From: Paracoccus sanguinis
GTDB lineage: Bacteria; Pseudomonadota; Alphaproteobacteria; Rhodobacterales; Rhodobacteraceae
DNA: 64,000 bases
Direction: 5' to 3'
Assembly (NCBI RefSeq): GCF_900106665.1
Contig: NZ_FNNA01000003.1
Coordinates: 1 to 64,000, forward strand
The notes under the pieces were generated by a model. The model saw only the letters and a program-made list of their open reading frames with translations. It had not been told where the DNA came from and made no database searches. The translations under genes were made by a program, and so were the position numbers. Each line of letters opens with the position of its first letter. Positions within the stretch are counted from its first letter, which is position 1. Of this stretch, positions 16,347 to 24,084 are shown one piece after another.

Positions 16347-18815
16347 ATGGCCACGACGCGGGACGAGGGCGCACGGGATCAGGCGGACGGCACGGGTCCG
16401 GCAGGCGGGGCCGAGGGGGGCGCGACGGCGCCGCGCCGCGCCTCGGGTGCGGCGGCCCGGCGTCCGGCGAAGGCGCCAACGTCCGCCAAAGCCGCGGGCG
16501 GGGACGAGTCGGCTGGCGCCGACGGCGCGGCCGGGAAACGCGGGCGCGCCTCGGGACCGCGCGCGGCGAAGTCGTCCGCGGACGGGGCCGGGCGGAAGGG
16601 CGCCCGGGCGGCGGCTGAGGCCGACGGCGCGGCGACGGCGCGTGGGGCAGGGACCGCTGACGCGAAGGGCGGTGGCGATACGGCCGGACGGCGCGGCAAG
16701 GGGCCGGCCAAGGCGGACGGTGCCGCGACGAAAGCCGGGGGTGAGACGAAACGCCGCACTGCAGCAAAGTCGGATGCTGCACCTGCGAAGGCGGCGACTG
16801 CGACGGCGCGAAGCGCGCGCGGCGCCGCGGCCGAATCACGGCCCTCGACTGATTCTCAGCCCCAGCGGTTGGGTGACGAGGCCGCCGCGAAGACCGCCAA
16901 GCGGGACACGGAACGGACAGAAGAACGCGCCGAGACCGCCGCCGAACCCCAGCGCGCGCCGCAGTCCGGTCCCGCCGGTTACCGCGGCGACATGGCCACC
17001 GCCGCCAGCACCCTCGCCGCCACGGCCCCTGCGGACGACGAGGCCGCGCGCAATCCGCTCGCCATCGCCGGTCTGCCCGCCCGCCTCGCCGAGAACATCG
17101 AGCGGATCGAGGCCCTGGGGCAGCGGCTGCTGGCCGCGATGGCGGCCAAGCCCATGCACAGCCCGGCCGTCGAAGGTCCGGGGCCCGAGCTTTACGGCTC
17201 GGTCGCACAGGCGTGGCTGAAGCTTGCCACCGAGCAGCCGGCGCGGCTGATCGAGCAGCAGGTCCGCTACTGGGGCGAGACGCTGCGCCATGTCGCGGCG
17301 GCGCAGGGGGCCTTTGCCCGCAACCTCGCCGCGCCCGAGACGGACACCCCGCCCGACCGGCGCTTCAAGAACCCGCTGTGGACCACCAACCCGTTCTACA
17401 GCTTCGTCATGAACCAGTATCAGATCAACGCCGAGGCGATCCGCAAGGCGGCCGCCGATCTGGACATCCCCGACGAGACCGACCGCCGCCGGATCGACTG
17501 GTTCACCCGCCAGATGATCGACATGCTGGCGCCGACCAACTTCCTCGCCACCAACCCCGACGCGCTCGAGCGGGCGATCGAGACCGAGGGCGAGAGCCTC
17601 GTGCGCGGGCTCGAGAACCTGGTGCGCGACATCGAGGAGAACCGCGGCGACCTCGTCGTGTCGCTGTCGGACCGCAGCGCCTTCCGCGTCGGCGAGAACA
17701 TCGGCACCACGCCGGGCGAGGTCGTCTATCGCACCCCGATGCTCGAGCTGATCCAGTTCCGGCCGACCACCGAACAGGTGCACCGGACCCCGGTCATCGT
17801 GTTCCCGCCGTGGATCAACAAGTACTACATCATGGACCTCAAGCCGCAGAACAGCCTGCTGCGGTGGATCGTCGAGCAGGGCTATACGCTCTTCGTCGTG
17901 TCGTGGAAGAACCCCGGCACCGAGGCGGCCGAGCAATCGATGGACGACTATGTCTCGGCCTATCTCGACGTGGTCGGCAAGGTGCTCGAGCTGACGGACG
18001 AGCCGCAGCTCAATGCCGTCGGCTACTGCATCGCCGGGACGACGCTCTCGACCACGCTGGCGCTGATGCAGCAGAAGGACGATGACCGGATCAAGTCGGC
18101 CACGCTCTTCACGACGCTGACCGATTTTTCGGACCAGGGCGAGTTCACCACCTTCCTGCAGGACGATTTCGTCGGCGGGATCGAGGACGAGGTGGCGCGC
18201 ACCGGCTATCTGTCGGCGCAGCTCATGCAGCGGACCTTCAGCTTCCTGCGCGCCAATGACCTGGTTTGGGGGCCGGCGATCCGCAGCTATATGCTGGGCG
18301 AGGCACCGCCGGCGTTCGACCTGCTCTACTGGAACGGCGACGGCACCAACCTGCCTGGCAAGATGGTCACGCAGTATCTGCGCAACCTGTGCCAGAAGAA
18401 CGCACTCGCCGGCGAGGGGTTCGAGATCCTCGGCCACACGCTGCACCTGCGCGACGTGAAGGTGCCGATCTGCGCCGTCGCCTGCGAGGCCGACCACATC
18501 GCCCCCTGGCTGCACAGCTGGAAGGGCGTGGCGCAGATGGGCTCGGACGACCGGCGGTTCATCCTGTCCGAGTCCGGCCACATCGCCGGGATCATCAACC
18601 CGCCGACCAAGGTGAAATACGGGCACTACACCTCGGACGCCGGGTTCGGGGGCAGCGCCGACGACTGGCGCAAGGCGGCGCAGTACCACGAGGGCAGCTG
18701 GTGGAACCGCTGGGGTGATTGGCTGGCCGAGCGGTCCGGTCCGATGGTCCCGGCCCGCACACCCGCCGAGTCGCTCGGGCCGGCACCGGGAACCTACGTG
18801 CTTGAAAAGGCTTGA
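16347..18815 (+). CDS. phaC: Class I PHA synthase with a long Ala/Lys/Arg-rich N-terminal extension
   Basis: The catalytic part (from about residue 216, M at 16992) has the size and motifs of class I synthases. These are 'FKNPLWTTNPFYSFVMNQY', the lipase-like box 'VGYCIAGTTLSTTLALM' with the nucleophilic Cys, 'WNGDGTNLPGKM' and 'GHIAGIINPP' with the catalytic His. It polymerises 3-hydroxybutyryl-CoA on granules. I start it at 16347 because a strong AGGGAGGA lies before that ATG and none precedes 16992. This adds about 215 residues that are almost purely Ala, Gly, Lys, Arg and Asp, of low complexity and strongly basic, resembling histone-H1/PhaF-like tails. A start at 16992 would give the usual length of about 608. 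Confidence 0.9.
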   Translation: MATTRDEGARDQADGTGPAGGAEGGATAPRRASGAAARRPAKAPTSAKAAGGDESAGADGAAGKRGRASGPRAAKSSADGAGRKGARAAAEADGAATARGAGTADAKGGGDTAGRRGKGPAKADGAATKAGGETKRRTAAKSDAAPAKAATATARSARGAAAESRPSTDSQPQRLGDEAAAKTAKRDTERTEERAETAAEPQRAPQSGPAGYRGDMATAASTLAATAPADDEAARNPLAIAGLPARLAENIERIEALGQRLLAAMAAKPMHSPAVEGPGPELYGSVAQAWLKLATEQPARLIEQQVRYWGETLRHVAAAQGAFARNLAAPETDTPPDRRFKNPLWTTNPFYSFVMNQYQINAEAIRKAAADLDIPDETDRRRIDWFTRQMIDMLAPTNFLATNPDALERAIETEGESLVRGLENLVRDIEENRGDLVVSLSDRSAFRVGENIGTTPGEVVYRTPMLELIQFRPTTEQVHRTPVIVFPPWINKYYIMDLKPQNSLLRWIVEQGYTLFVVSWKNPGTEAAEQSMDDYVSAYLDVVGKVLELTDEPQLNAVGYCIAGTTLSTTLALMQQKDDDRIKSATLFTTLTDFSDQGEFTTFLQDDFVGGIEDEVARTGYLSAQLMQRTFSFLRANDLVWGPAIRSYMLGEAPPAFDLLYWNGDGTNLPGKMVTQYLRNLCQKNALAGEGFEILGHTLHLRDVKVPICAVACEADHIAPWLHSWKGVAQMGSDDRRFILSESGHIAGIINPPTKVKYGHYTSDAGFGGSADDWRKAAQYHEGSWWNRWGDWLAERSGPMVPARTPAESLGPAPGTYVLEKA

Positions 18816-18913
18816 TTGTTTGCCCGGGCCGGTGCGCCGGCCCAGGCGTTCCCCAAGCTGCGGCGCGCGCGCGTGCGGCAACCGCGGCGGGGACGGGAGA
18901 GGGGCAGAAATAT

Positions 18914-18932
18914 TTTGCTGCACCGCAGCAAA
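18914..18932. promoter_or_regulatory. PhaR-type operator upstream of phaP (site 1)
   Basis: TTTGCTGCACCGCAGCAAA is a perfect palindrome around ACC. It contains CTGC-N3-GCAG, the TGC-rich motif described for PhaR of Paracoccus and Rhodobacter. It lies about 85 bp ahead of the phaP start. Confidence 0.75.
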
Positions 18933-18940
18933 CCCTGTTG

Positions 18941-18961
18941 AAATGCTGCGACGCAGCATTT
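18941..18961. promoter_or_regulatory. PhaR-type operator upstream of phaP (site 2)
   Basis: A second perfect palindrome, AATGCTGCGACGCAGCATT (one more A/T pair on each side), also contains CTGC-N3-GCAG. The centres of the two sites are 28 bp apart, close to three helical turns, which would allow cooperative binding. Confidence 0.75.
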
Positions 18962-19016
18962 ATCAATGAGGGCAGACGACAAACCCGCGACCACCACGCT
19001 TACGAGGATGACTTCG

Positions 19017-19490
19017 ATGGCCAAGACCCCCGACTTCACCAAGCCGTTCCAGGACATGATGCAGAACTTCCCGGTCGACACCTCGTCGATGACCGAGGCG
19101 TTCAAGACGCAGTCGCAGCTGGGCGAGAAGATGACCCGCGTGGCGCTGCAGGCCGCCGAGCGCTCGACCGAGATCTCGGCCGCCTGGGCCAAGGACACCA
19201 TCGCCCGCATGGGCGAGCTGGCGACCTCGAAAGAGCAGCCGGCCGACTATGCCAAGGCGATGTCGGACTTTGCCTCGGCCGCCGCGGAACTCGCCGCCGA
19301 GCACATGTCGGCCTATGCCGAGGTTGCCAAGCGCGTGCAGATGGACACCGTCGATCTGCTGATGAACGCCGGCAAGGAAGCCCAGGGCGACATGCAGCGC
19401 ATGGCCGACACCGCGGCCCGCAACGTCAAGGACGCGACCCGCAAGGTGCAGGACGCGGCCGCTGAGGCGACCAACAAGGCCAAGGGCTGA
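19017..19490 (+). CDS. phaP: Phasin (PHA granule surface protein)
   Basis: The ATG at 19017 gives 'MAKTPDFTKPFQDMMQNF'; AGGA lies upstream, and earlier in-frame Met codons look like leader sequence. The 157-residue product is Ala-rich, wholly helical in pattern and of phasin_2 type: 'TEAFKTQSQLGEKMTRVALQ', 'ERSTEISAAWAKDTIARMGE' and 'EHMSAYAEVAKRVQMDTVDL'. Phasins coat and size PHB granules. Two PhaR-type operators upstream, and phaR itself downstream, indicate repression that lifts when PhaR is titrated onto nascent granules. A strong terminator follows. Confidence 0.92.
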   Translation: MAKTPDFTKPFQDMMQNFPVDTSSMTEAFKTQSQLGEKMTRVALQAAERSTEISAAWAKDTIARMGELATSKEQPADYAKAMSDFASAAAELAAEHMSAYAEVAKRVQMDTVDLLMNAGKEAQGDMQRMADTAARNVKDATRKVQDAAAEATNKAKG

Positions 19491-19548
19491 TCCAGCCCCT
19501 GTTGTACGGCTCGCCCTGACGGGCGGGCCGGCCCGGTTCACGAGGACG

Positions 19549-19579
19549 CGCGCCCCCGCGAGGGGCGCGTTTTTCTTTT
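19549..19579 (+). terminator. Rho-independent terminator after phaP
   Basis: CGCGCCCC (19549-19556) pairs with GGGGCGCG (19562-19569) around a 5-nt loop and is followed by TTTTTCTTTT. It separates phaP from phaR transcription. Confidence 0.88.
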
Positions 19580-19619
19580 GCAATTGCAACGCTGCGGCCG
19601 CAAACTTGCCGCAATTGCA
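19578..19619. promoter_or_regulatory. TGC-rich site cluster upstream of phaR (likely autoregulatory)
   Basis: The 42 bp hold three TGC-type elements: the palindrome TTGCAATTGCAA (19578-19589), GCTGCGGCCGCAA (19591-19603) and TTGCCGCAATTGCA. PhaR is known to bind TGC-rich DNA and repress its own gene; the match here is by pattern only. Confidence 0.55.
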
Positions 19620-19632
19620 CAGGACGCGGCCC

Positions 19633-20241
19633 ATGCCCCCCGAGAAGCCTACCGAGACCGACCAGCCCCCCCAGCCGCTGCTGATCAAGCGCTACGCGAG
19701 CCGCCGGCTCTACAACACCGAGAGCAGCGACTACATCACGCTGGACGACATCGCCCGGGTGATCCGCGAGGGGCGCGAGGTGCGGATCGTCGACCTGCGC
19801 TCGGGCGACGACCTGACCCGGCAGTACCTGCTGCAGATCATCGCCGAACACGAGGCCCGGGGCGAGAACGTCCTACCGGTCGACGTGCTGACCGACCTCG
19901 TGCGCAGCTATACCGCGCAGGCGCAGTCGGTGGTCCCGCAGTTCCTGGCCGCGAGCTTCGAGATGCTGCGCGACGGGCAGTCGAAGCTGCTCGAGCAGAT
20001 GACGAGCCTGCAGCATCCGATGGCGTCGATGCCCGGCTTCGCCGAGATGCAGCGCCAGCAGCAGGCCTTCCTGCGGGCGATGATCGGCGGCTGGTCCGGC
20101 AGCAGCGGACCTGCGCCGGACGACGACGGCGAGGCGCCCCAGGGCAAGCCGGCCGCCGAGGCCGCCCGGTCCCCCGCCGCCGAGGCCGAAGAGATCCGCC
20201 GCCAGCTCGCCGCCCTGCAGGACCGCATCGCGCGGCTTTGA
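19633..20241 (+). CDS. phaR: PHB synthesis regulator PhaR
   Basis: The start is ATG 19633, with AGGA eight bases upstream. The 202-residue product has the PhaR N-terminal DNA-binding domain ('LLIKRYASRRLYNTESSDYI', 'DDIARVIREGREVRIVDLRS') and the PHB-accumulation regulatory domain ('YLLQIIAEHEARGENVLPVD', 'LRSYTAQAQS'-like helices). A Gln/Met-rich segment and a charged C-terminal coiled coil follow. PhaR represses phaP and itself and leaves DNA when it binds PHB granules. It is the last gene of the pha cluster, just before tRNA-Ser. Confidence 0.92.
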   Translation: MPPEKPTETDQPPQPLLIKRYASRRLYNTESSDYITLDDIARVIREGREVRIVDLRSGDDLTRQYLLQIIAEHEARGENVLPVDVLTDLVRSYTAQAQSVVPQFLAASFEMLRDGQSKLLEQMTSLQHPMASMPGFAEMQRQQQAFLRAMIGGWSGSSGPAPDDDGEAPQGKPAAEAARSPAAEAEEIRRQLAALQDRIARL

Positions 20242-20325
20242 AGCTTGGCGCGATGGATCGCTGCGGTGGCGGCTGCTCGTCCCCGCTTGCGCCCTTTCCC
20301 ACCCCAAGCTAAACCCCACCGGCAC

Positions 20326-20415
20326 GGACGGTTGGCCGAGTGGTCGAAGGCGCACGCCTGGAAAGTGTGTAGGCGGGGAACCGTCTCGAGGGTTCGAATC
20401 CCTCACCGTCCGCCA
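20326..20415 (+). tRNA. tRNA-Ser (anticodon GGA)
   Basis: The 90-nt gene has acceptor GGACGGT paired with ACCGTCC, discriminator G and an encoded CCA. The D-loop is 'TTGGCCGAGTGG' and the anticodon loop CTGGAAA contains GGA. A class-II long variable arm and T-arm GGGTTCGAATCCC follow. It decodes UCC/UCU. tRNA-Ser 3' ends are frequent integration sites, and the next 9 kb are accessory in character. Confidence 0.95.
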
Positions 20416-20905
20416 TCATCCGAATATTGACCATAGTCATCTGTGCTGAGCAGACGATCGGCATGATCCTTGGCGAAGATGAGCGTAATTTCGTCAAGGT
20501 CGACGCGACGACGTCGTGGGCGGCAGCCTGCGTCTCTATATGACCGCCACGCCGCGGATCACGGTGACGGAGCGAGGCGGTCCGCTTGCGCCATATCTGA
20601 TCGCACCGACAACTTGCACGAACCCTCCCCCCGGGCGGTTTCGGCGCGAGCCGGCGCGCCCCGAGCAAAACCAAGCCGGCGATCAGGGCCTCATTGCTCG
20701 AATCCAATGTGGCGAAACCTCCCGAACGCCTTGACATCGAACCGTGAAAAGCTGCTCTAGTCTGACCGAGACACAGTTCAGGATGCGGAACAACTTAAGA
20801 AAAATCATTGCTCCCGCCTCCTAGTGCTCGACGAATGCGAGCAGCCGTCCCGTATGCGCGACGTGTGATGAAACACATAGCTTCGCTCAATTAGACCAGA
20901 TCCCC
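20416..20905 (+). other. Gene-poor stretch after tRNA-Ser, with a possible helicase relic
   Basis: No intact gene is supported. At 20516-20572 one frame reads 'SLRLYMTATPRITVTE', strikingly like the motif III block (LYMTATPR) of SF2 helicases in restriction enzymes, but the sequence around it does not continue the similarity. It may be a scrap left from an earlier island insertion. The remainder is unremarkable, and the promoter for the DUF262 gene must lie near its right end. No integrase or duplicated tRNA end was seen. Confidence 0.4.
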
Positions 20906-22717
20906 ATGTCCTATGCCTCTCGCACCATTGGTGCCGTGATCGATGACGTCAATCGAACCTATTTCCTGCCTGCGATCCAGCGTCCCTATGTATGGTCCAC
21001 CGGCCAGATCACCGCACTGTTCGATTCGCTGCTCAAAGGTTACCCAATCTCCAGCTTCATGTTCTGGGCGGTGGATGAGGACACCAAGGCCGAGCTGCGC
21101 TGCTACAAGTTCATCGAGAACTATCAGCCCGACTTGATGAACGAGCCGACCCGCGCCGAGGGGCGGCAGGTCATCCTGGTGCTTGACGGCCAGCAGCGTC
21201 TGACCTCGCTGCTGATCGGTTTGCGGGGGACCTTTTTGGAAAAGGCCAAGGGTAAAAGGCGCAGCAATCTCGCCGCCTGGTCGTCCAAGAGCCTGTACCT
21301 CGATCTTTTCAAGGATCCCGACCCCCGAACTCTGGATGAGGATGACGGCGACGAATTTGGCGTGACCTATGGCCTCGCCTTCCACGAGCGTCGTCCAGCA
21401 AACAACCATCGCAAACATTGGTTCAAGGTTGGTTCGATCCTGGACTACCCCACCGAGGAACGGCTCGAAGCCTTGATCGCCAAGGTAAAGACCGAGTTCC
21501 ACCCCGGCGTCTCGGACTGGGAAAAGACCCTTGCCGAAGACACGCTGCGCCGCCTCCATCGGGTGATCTGGCGCGACGAGGGCATCAACTTCTACACCGA
21601 ATACGATCAATCCGCCGACCGCGTGCTCGACATTTTCGTGCGCGCGAACGACGGCGGCACTAAGCTGTCAAAAGCCGATCTGCTGATGTCGATGATCACC
21701 TCGAAGTGGTCCAGCGGAACGGCGCGCGAGGATATCGGCGGGCTCGTTGACAGGATCAACAAAGGCATCGGCGCCCCGAACAAGATCACCCGGGATCTCG
21801 TGCTGAAAGCCTGTCTCGTGGTCTGCGATTACGATGTGGTCTATAACGTCCGCAACTTCACCACCGAAACCATCGCTGATATCGAGCGCAACTGGAATCG
21901 CATCGGGCTAGCCATCGAAAACACGTTCCGGCTGCTCAACCGGCACGGCCTGACCGGCGATAACCTCGGGTCTTTGAACGCGGTTCTACCCCTCGTCTAT
22001 TATATCTACCACACGCCGGAATTTGACTTCCGCGGCTCGACCGAGTTCGAGCGGGTGAACGCGTCGGCGATGCACTATTGGCTTCTGAACAGCCTGTTGG
22101 TCAGCGCCTTCGTGGGGCATTCGGACCAGACCATTGCCACGGCCCGCGCAACCGTTCGGGAACATCTGCGCGTTGCCCGTGACTTTCCTACGCATAAGCT
22201 TTTCGAGGCAATGGCGAAGGGGGGGCGGCTGTCGAAGGTGGATGAGCGGACTGTCGAAGAATTGCTGGAAATGCAATATGGCAAGCCACGGACATTCGTG
22301 GCGCTGTCGCTGCTCTATCAGGGTGTCGACTGGAACGGATCGACCTGGCATGTCGATCACATCATCCCACAGGCCGATGCGCAAAAGAACGTCCTGCGCG
22401 GCCGCAATCTGCCCGAGCACCGTATCGAGGAGATCGTTGCTGCCTCGAACAGTCTCGGGAACCTCCAGCTTTTGCGCAGCGACGAGAACATCGAGAAAGG
22501 TGCGCTTCCGTTTAGATCCTGGATTACCGGCAGGCGCAGAGACTTCTACGCACAGCACATGATTCCTGAGCGCCTGGAGCTTTGCGATGTTACCTCGCTT
22601 CCGGAGTTCGTCCGAGAACGAGAAAAACTGATCCGAAAACGACTTTTGCAACTGCTTGGTGGAGGAGAGGCCGTGAGCGAGGCTCCCATGCCGTATGCCC
22701 TGGAAGATCAGCGATAG
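20906..22717 (+). CDS. DUF262/DUF1524 (GmrSD-like) nuclease-type protein
   Basis: The 603-residue product has an N-terminal DUF262 ParB/Srx-like NTPase core ('YFLPAIQRPYVWSTGQITAL' near residue 18, 'VILVLDGQQRLTSLLIGLRG' near 88). It has 'RANDGGTKLSKADLLMSMI' in the middle and a C-terminal DUF1524 HNH-type nuclease ('TWHVDHIIPQA' near 485, then 'NSLGNLQLLRSDEN'). This order is that of GmrSD/BrxU-type type IV restriction enzymes, which cut modified phage DNA; other DUF262 proteins have other roles. The frame is intact. It is followed 9 bp later by a membrane-anchored protein gene, which is not a usual partner. Its position beside tRNA-Ser suggests acquisition by transfer. Confidence 0.88.
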   Translation: MSYASRTIGAVIDDVNRTYFLPAIQRPYVWSTGQITALFDSLLKGYPISSFMFWAVDEDTKAELRCYKFIENYQPDLMNEPTRAEGRQVILVLDGQQRLTSLLIGLRGTFLEKAKGKRRSNLAAWSSKSLYLDLFKDPDPRTLDEDDGDEFGVTYGLAFHERRPANNHRKHWFKVGSILDYPTEERLEALIAKVKTEFHPGVSDWEKTLAEDTLRRLHRVIWRDEGINFYTEYDQSADRVLDIFVRANDGGTKLSKADLLMSMITSKWSSGTAREDIGGLVDRINKGIGAPNKITRDLVLKACLVVCDYDVVYNVRNFTTETIADIERNWNRIGLAIENTFRLLNRHGLTGDNLGSLNAVLPLVYYIYHTPEFDFRGSTEFERVNASAMHYWLLNSLLVSAFVGHSDQTIATARATVREHLRVARDFPTHKLFEAMAKGGRLSKVDERTVEELLEMQYGKPRTFVALSLLYQGVDWNGSTWHVDHIIPQADAQKNVLRGRNLPEHRIEEIVAASNSLGNLQLLRSDENIEKGALPFRSWITGRRRDFYAQHMIPERLELCDVTSLPEFVREREKLIRKRLLQLLGGGEAVSEAPMPYALEDQR

Positions 22718-22726
22718 GGACCGGCA

Positions 22727-23365
22727 ATGGGTGTCATCATGATTGTCCTTGTCGTGGTCCTGATAATATGGATTCTCGGCGTTATCTTTGTCGTCGGGCC
22801 TCAGCGCAGAATGGATCGACTGCTCGCCCAGGCTGAACTGCCTCCTCGCTGTCATCACGTTCCCTATCAACGAAACGATGGCGTCGTTGCGATCGATCAA
22901 ACAGAAGCCACTAATTCGGCCGAGGCAATGGTCAGCCCTCCGACCCGGGCCGAAATCAGCGTAGACATGCAAGGACGCGAAGAGCTGAAAGCCCAGTGTC
23001 TGGCGCTTCTGAAAGAAGCTGCGCATGAGCATCCGGCTGGGCACAGCAAACTCGTTGCACGCTACGTCATGCGATCACGGAACGACAATCGAATCGAGCT
23101 GATGTTTGAAAAGAGTGACAAAAGTCGCGCCAACCTCTGGCTCGCAAGCCGGTACGGTGCCGAGCTGATGGATGTCGGTATTCGCTGTCGCGCCTATCCA
23201 GCCTCGGCGATTTATCAGGATGCAGCTCCTGGCGGAAAGAAGGTCTACGGCCGCCACTCCGCCCTTAAATCGATGCGTGATCTGGCCCACGCAGATCTCA
23301 TCCGGCTCACGATCGAACGTCCCGCGCAGATGGAGACTATTCTTCGAAAGCTGGATGCGGCGTGA
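22727..23365 (+). CDS. Membrane-anchored protein of unknown function, partner of the DUF262 gene
   Basis: A 212-residue protein with one N-terminal membrane helix ('IMIVLVVVLIIWILGVIFVV') and a soluble C-terminal domain of about 130 residues ('LKAQCLALLKEAAHEHPAGH', 'ARYVMRSRNDNRIELMFEKS'). The soluble domain ends in a helix-rich stretch with 'HSALKSMRDLAHADLIRL'. I do not recognise the family. The gene starts 9 bp after the DUF262 stop and has GAGGGA upstream, so the two are very likely co-expressed. It could tether or regulate the nuclease at the membrane; that is a guess from context. Confidence 0.7.
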   Translation: MGVIMIVLVVVLIIWILGVIFVVGPQRRMDRLLAQAELPPRCHHVPYQRNDGVVAIDQTEATNSAEAMVSPPTRAEISVDMQGREELKAQCLALLKEAAHEHPAGHSKLVARYVMRSRNDNRIELMFEKSDKSRANLWLASRYGAELMDVGIRCRAYPASAIYQDAAPGGKKVYGRHSALKSMRDLAHADLIRLTIERPAQMETILRKLDAA

Positions 23366-23395
23366 CCCGAATTGGATTTCGGTGATCTCCGTCCC

Positions 23396-24061
23396 TCACG
23401 GCAACACCGGATAGAACGGACGCCCCCAGTCGTCGGCAGGGTTCTCCATCATCAGGTCGGCGAAGATCGGCAGCAGGAACGCGAGGATCGCGGCGCCGTC
23501 GCGGACCTGGGCGCGGTTGATGCTGCTGTTCCAGGTCGCGCCGCCGTGGACCAGCTGGTTGCGCAGGACGTAGAGGCGATCGAACACGAAGCTCAGCACC
23601 CGGGCGGTGTCGCCGCTCTGGAACGCCTGGGCGAACGACTTCGCTGACGCCTTGAACCGTTCTTCCCAGTCGGCGAACCCCTCGATCCCGTTGTGGTGCT
23701 GCCAGAAGGGGTGGAAGACGTAGCGATTCTCGAGAAGTAGCCGGACGGGGCCCGAGAACCGCTGCCAGACCGCCTTGTAGATGCGACGGTCGCGGTCCAG
23801 CGCGGTCAGGCGCTCGAAGTAACCGAGGAAGGCCGCGCGCTCGCCCTGCGGGACCGACTGGAAGGCGCGCTCGTCGGCATAGGCGGCGTTGAAGGCGATC
23901 CAGAGGAAGATGAAGCGCGCGTCGTCGTCGCCGCCGCAGGCCTCGGCGCGGCCGATCCAGCTGATGGCGCGGTGGACGCGCAGGCCCATCGTCTGCGGAA
24001 ACCCCGCCCGGATGGCCCGCTGCTTGTCCTTGAGCGCGGCGAAGGTCAGGGGGTCGGGCAT
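23396..24061 (-). CDS. HEPN-like protein (R-x4-H motif) paired with a WYL regulator
   Basis: I start it at ATG 24061, preceded by a near-ideal AAAGGAGG six bases upstream; an earlier GTG overlaps the WYL stop. The 221-residue helical product has 'FIFLWIAFNAAYADERAF' near residue 50 and 'LYVLRNQLVHGGATWNSSIN' near 175. The R-N-Q-L-V-H segment is the R-x4-6-H signature of HEPN domains, many of which are RNases in defence and toxin systems. It is directly coupled to the upstream WYL regulator. Many HEPN proteins of this large type are uncharacterised, so RNase activity is inferred. Confidence 0.65.
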   Translation of the reverse strand: MPDPLTFAALKDKQRAIRAGFPQTMGLRVHRAISWIGRAEACGGDDDARFIFLWIAFNAAYADERAFQSVPQGERAAFLGYFERLTALDRDRRIYKAVWQRFSGPVRLLLENRYVFHPFWQHHNGIEGFADWEERFKASAKSFAQAFQSGDTARVLSFVFDRLYVLRNQLVHGGATWNSSINRAQVRDGAAILAFLLPIFADLMMENPADDWGRPFYPVLP

Positions 24062-24084
24062 CGGCGGCCTCCTTTCGGGATCGG

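Noticed and set aside
16836-18959. A 707-codon minus-strand frame opposite phaC
   Set aside because: It has no start signal or protein-family pattern and overlaps the catalytic part of phaC throughout.
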